This document shows positions 25,401-26,400 of a stretch of 26,400 bases of DNA, piece after piece (positions within the stretch are counted from its first letter, which is position 1; each line of letters starts with the position of its first letter). A program made the translations under genes and the position numbers. Source of the DNA: Bacteroidota bacterium (GTDB taxonomy: Bacteria; Bacteroidota; Bacteroidia; Cytophagales; Cyclobacteriaceae); assembly GCA_023417785.1 (NCBI GenBank), contig JAEZEH010000127.1, forward strand, positions 1 to 26,400. The letters run 5' to 3'. Below the pieces are notes generated by a model. The model searched no databases. It was not told the origin of the DNA and worked only from the letters and a program-made list of their open reading frames with translations.

Positions 25401-25710
25401 CACTAAGCTGCTGTACATCCTGAGCCATCCGCACATCGATAGTAGCGCGTCCGTTCACAGGCACTTCCTGAGATTCAAGACCGATAAAACTGAAAACGAG
25501 AGTGCCATTTCCTGGCGCTGATATCGAGTAGTTTCCGTTCGCGTCAGTAACGGTACCCGATGTCGAGCCCTTGACGACGACGTTAACTCCGGGGACACCA
25601 GATGCGTCATCCGACGTCACCCTCCCGGAGATTGCAAGCTCCTGAGCCCATGCTGCTCCAGAGGAGAGCGATAGCAGAGCCGTCAAGCATAAGAGTAGAG
25701 TTCTCTTCAT
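22489..25710 (-). CDS. SusC/RagA-family TonB-linked outer-membrane transporter, pair 2
   Basis: A 1073-residue SusC-type transporter with the same architecture as the one at 17448-20630: signal peptide beginning MKRTLLLCLTALLSLSSGAA, carboxypeptidase-regulatory-like domain (about 24-97, GVPGVNVVVKGSTSGTV), TonB-box-like SEVVVTA, a plug containing ALSGKVAGVDI, VVIRGYKSILG, ALFVIDGIPVSN and ASINVLKGAAATALYGSRG, and a barrel ending GFNVRFVF. Compared with SusC1, its plug has a Gly/Thr/Asn-rich insertion (NANTNTATQQGGGTGTDYG) after the VIDG motif. It forms an operon with the SusD-like gene 12 bp downstream. The start ATG is preceded by the same leader as SusC1 and a -7 box at 25751-25758. Confidence 0.96.
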   Translation of the reverse strand: MKRTLLLCLTALLSLSSGAAWAQELAISGRVTSDDASGVPGVNVVVKGSTSGTVTDANGNYSISAPGNGTLVFSFIGLESQEVPVNGRATIDVRMAQDVQQLSEVVVTALGIERNKNELPFAAQEVTGEEVTRNRQTNFVNALSGKVAGVDIKAANTMGGSTNVVIRGYKSILGNNQALFVIDGIPVSNANTNTATQQGGGTGTDYGNAASDINPDNIASINVLKGAAATALYGSRGMNGVVMITTKKGRRNSFDVTVNSGVTWGQIDKSTFARYQKEYGAGYVAGFPGTLTLDDGTLPHVHFQADASFGPRFTGEPVYQWDALDPFHPNYRRATPWVAAENGPETYYETSVNSNQSVLVSAGTDKATFKVGYTRSDEKGVLPNSTLDKNLFNFTTSYDVTSKLRFEASANFSNIIGVGRFGTGYSGGNPNQAFRQWWATNVDIHQQREAYFRNRQNITWNWSNTQGTRPIYMDNPYWTRYENYSNDRRNNFFGYVAANYKVTDWLEVIGRVGTNTTDDLQEERTAIGSTALAQYSRFNRSFIETNFDLMLSFNKQLSDDFSVKGLIGSNIRRSEMNSIRAATTGGLAVPRLYSLSNSLSPLVPPTEQLHRIGVDGIFANATLGYKEMLFLDLSARQDKSTTLPVEDNTYFYPSVAGSFVFSQLLDVPWLTHAKARVNYAEVGNDAPPLSVFTAYFKPNSVGNIPLFSLENTLNNLQLRSESMESIEAGIDADFFDGRLGFDFTWYKQTTFDQIMPVALTGATGYTAKFVNAGAIENKGIEVSIFAVPISTSDFSWRINANFTRNRNLVKELYGEGEQTVTNVPIQTFQGGVSINAAVGQPYGVIRGTDFIYTNGQPTVNAAGYYMATPSSAQVIGDPNPDWLAGVNNTLRYKDLSLSFLIDVRQGGDIFSLDQFYGDGSGLYEETAGVNNLGNPTRSPVGEGGGVILPGVKQDGTPNDIRAANHNGSGSTAFGYVANAGAGMPRAFYVYDASFVKLRELALTYSLPSTIVSKIGALKSIDVSAVGRNLWIIHKNMKYSDPEEALSSGNANGGYQSGAYPAVRTYGFNVRFVF

Positions 25711-25731
25711 ACTAAATGAGATTAGGTTAAT
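25685..25731 (-). repeat. Leader repeat, copy 2 (5' UTR and signal-peptide start of SusC2)
   Basis: Second copy of the leader segment described at 20605-20651, offset by exactly 5080 bases. The run from 25685 to 25717 is identical, two bases differ at 25718-25719, and identity resumes over GATTAGGTTAAT. It spans the start codon and the untranslated region, and ends 20 bases short of the -7 box. Confidence 0.85.
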
Positions 25732-25750
25732 AAATTATAAAAAGGTTGGC

Positions 25751-25758
25751 CAAACATA
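25751..25758 (-). promoter_or_regulatory. Putative -7 promoter element of the SusC2-SusD2 operon
   Basis: The minus strand reads TATGTTTG, matching TAnnTTTG, 41 bases from the ATG, almost the same distance as the SusC1 -7 box. At the -33 position there is only a T-tract within TTGTTTTTTC, so the -33 half is weak. Confidence 0.55.
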
Positions 25759-25820
25759 GAAGAAATTCAAATATGAAAAAACAATCAACAATAAAGTTGG
25801 CGGGCAGGCCAACGATGTGC

Positions 25821-25850
25821 CTATACGAAATCCCCCATTTTACGGTAGAC
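25821..25850. repeat. 30-bp direct repeat, copy 1
   Basis: Begins CTATACG, contains the 11-base core TCCCCCATTTT and ends TAGAC. It matches copy 2 at 25926-25955 in 24 of 30 positions. The six differences fall at first and second positions of the only long open frame rather than third positions, which argues for conservation as DNA, not as peptide. Confidence 0.8.
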
Positions 25851-25871
25851 GAAGAAAAAAATACCTTGGAA

Positions 25872-25895
25872 ATGCAAAGAAGAATGCAAAGAAGA
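25872..25895. repeat. Perfect 12-bp tandem duplication
   Basis: The unit ATGCAAAGAAGA occurs twice in a row between the two 30-bp repeats. Its period is a multiple of three, but no supported gene covers it. Probably a replication-slippage product. Confidence 0.85.
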
Positions 25896-25925
25896 GTGGC
25901 GGCAATTACTTTGGCAACCGTACGT

Positions 25926-25955
25926 CTATACGGTGTCCCCCATTTTGGGTTAGAC
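25926..25955. repeat. 30-bp direct repeat, copy 2, with inverted-repeat flanks
   Basis: Same sequence plan as copy 1 (CTATACG, core TCCCCCATTTT, TAGAC), starting 105 bases later. This copy is embedded in two inverted repeats: ACCGTA/TACGGT (25917-25922 with 25929-25934) and CGTCTA/TAGACG (25923-25928 with 25951-25956), the latter bracketing CCC/GGG so that a hairpin is possible. Function is unknown; operator, mobile satellite and structured RNA are all open. Confidence 0.75.
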
Positions 25956-26386
25956 GGATCAAACAGATTTGTTAAGCCGATGAACTGGCTTCGTATTTTC
26001 AAGAATTTTTGCCGACAGTGGAAGGCACTTGGCTACTTCATGACCAAGGTCTCCATTAGTATTGTGGGGAGTGAATTGCAAAAGCCCGATCGTAAACCTC
26101 AGTCTTTGAGTGTGCAGTTGTTTATCGTATCGTCTTCCGGCTCGATCAGTCCCGCCGGCCCGGCGTACTGACTATTTTTCCTGACAGCACATTCTATACA
26201 TAACGGGACAATCATCGACATCCCATAGTCAACAATATCGCACAATGACGTGAGGCCGCGCCACGAGCTCCCTTCAATCGGCGCGAAGCATCATCACGTG
26301 CCTGATCTATCTCATCAGGACTAATTCCTGGCTAAGACCAGGTGGCGCCTTGCAAAAACAAAACGGAGCCGTTCATTTACCATCAT

Positions 26387-26400
26387 AAAAAAAGGCTGCC
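26387..26400 (-). terminator. Probable 3' arm and T-tract of a terminator cut by the window end
   Basis: On the minus strand the last bases read GGCAGCC followed by seven T, the same arrangement as the 3' arm and T-tract of the SusC2-SusD2 terminator (GGCGGCC then T-tract). The matching 5' arm would lie beyond 26400, implying a minus-strand gene ending just to the right. Confidence 0.4.

Larger units (their letters stand above)
25711..26400. other. Gene-poor region upstream of SusC2 at the window edge
   Basis: About 690 bases with no gene I can support. It holds the SusC2 leader and promoter, the 30-bp repeat pair, the 12-bp tandem duplication, two small inverted repeats (CCTGG/CCAGG at 26325-26340 and AACGG/CCGTT at 26362-26373) and a probable terminator arm at the edge. 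A plus-strand frame of 141 codons (25746-26171) crosses both repeats but overlaps the SusC2 -7 box and shows no recognisable domain. Short minus-strand frames between 26099 and 26340 have some protein-like composition but are interrupted by stops. Confidence 0.55.

Noticed and set aside
25727..26002. Minus-strand frame of 91 codons with repeated KWG..YR motifs.
   Set aside because: It is the complementary reading of the 30-bp DNA repeats, covers the SusC2 promoter region, and has no recognisable domain.
26099..26340. Short minus-strand frames with protein-like stretches (SPDEIDQARDDASRR and YAGPAGLIEPEDDT), possibly a frameshifted gene remnant.
   Set aside because: Each is under 40 residues, they are in different frames, the first lacks a start codon, and I recognise no family.
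26325..26373. Small inverted repeats CCTGG/CCAGG and AACGG/CCGTT near the window end, considered as a tRNA or attachment site.
   Set aside because: They do not assemble into a cloverleaf, no T-loop consensus or integrase is present, and arms of 5 bp are expected by chance.

Overview
The window looks like a chromosomal segment of a Bacteroidota bacterium, probably of the Cytophagales or a related environmental lineage. The evidence is two SusC/SusD pairs, a TonB receptor paired with a DUF4249 lipoprotein, lpxB (a Gram-negative outer membrane), and upstream sequences matching the Bacteroidota promoter -7 element TAnnTTTG. No insertion sequence, phage gene, tRNA, rRNA or CRISPR array was seen.

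Plus-strand half (1-8633). The window opens inside a TldD/PmbA-family gene, whose 3' end is followed by a hairpin terminator. Next comes a compact five-gene cluster: DUF4159, MoxR AAA+ ATPase, DUF58, a protein with a BatA-type N-terminus, a large DUF4175-like membrane protein, and a membrane-anchored protein with a probable glutamine-amidotransferase-like core. Spacing is 20 bp or less, and the last four genes follow each other with 1-4 bp overlaps or a 1 bp gap. This is a MoxR/von Willebrand-type system, thought to act as a membrane-associated chaperone or metal-insertion assembly, but its substrate is unknown. It ends only 4 bp from the convergent lpxB.

Minus-strand half (8638-25710). Reading leftwards on the minus strand from the right edge, there is SusC2-SusD2, a terminator, SusC1-SusD1, a terminator, then a three-gene overlapping operon (TonB receptor with an STN-like domain, DUF4249 lipoprotein, and an unusual MG2-plus-plug-like protein), and finally a pterin synthase plus lpxB. 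The two SusCD pairs look like tandem paralogues; their start regions, including the 5' UTR and signal-peptide codons, are nearly identical in DNA while the rest has diverged. No glycosidase, peptidase or regulator sits beside them, so the imported substrate cannot be read from context.

The right end (25711-26400) holds no convincing gene. It contains the SusC2 promoter region, two copies of a 30-bp direct repeat 105 bp apart with inverted-repeat structure, a 12-bp tandem duplication, and what looks like half of a terminator belonging to a further minus-strand gene beyond the window.

The items most worth a second look are the 30-bp repeat pair, the plug-without-barrel protein at 10368-12020, the pterin synthase whose active-site spacing resembles the biopterin type rather than classical QueD, and the histidine/aspartate-rich loop in the DUF4175-like protein.
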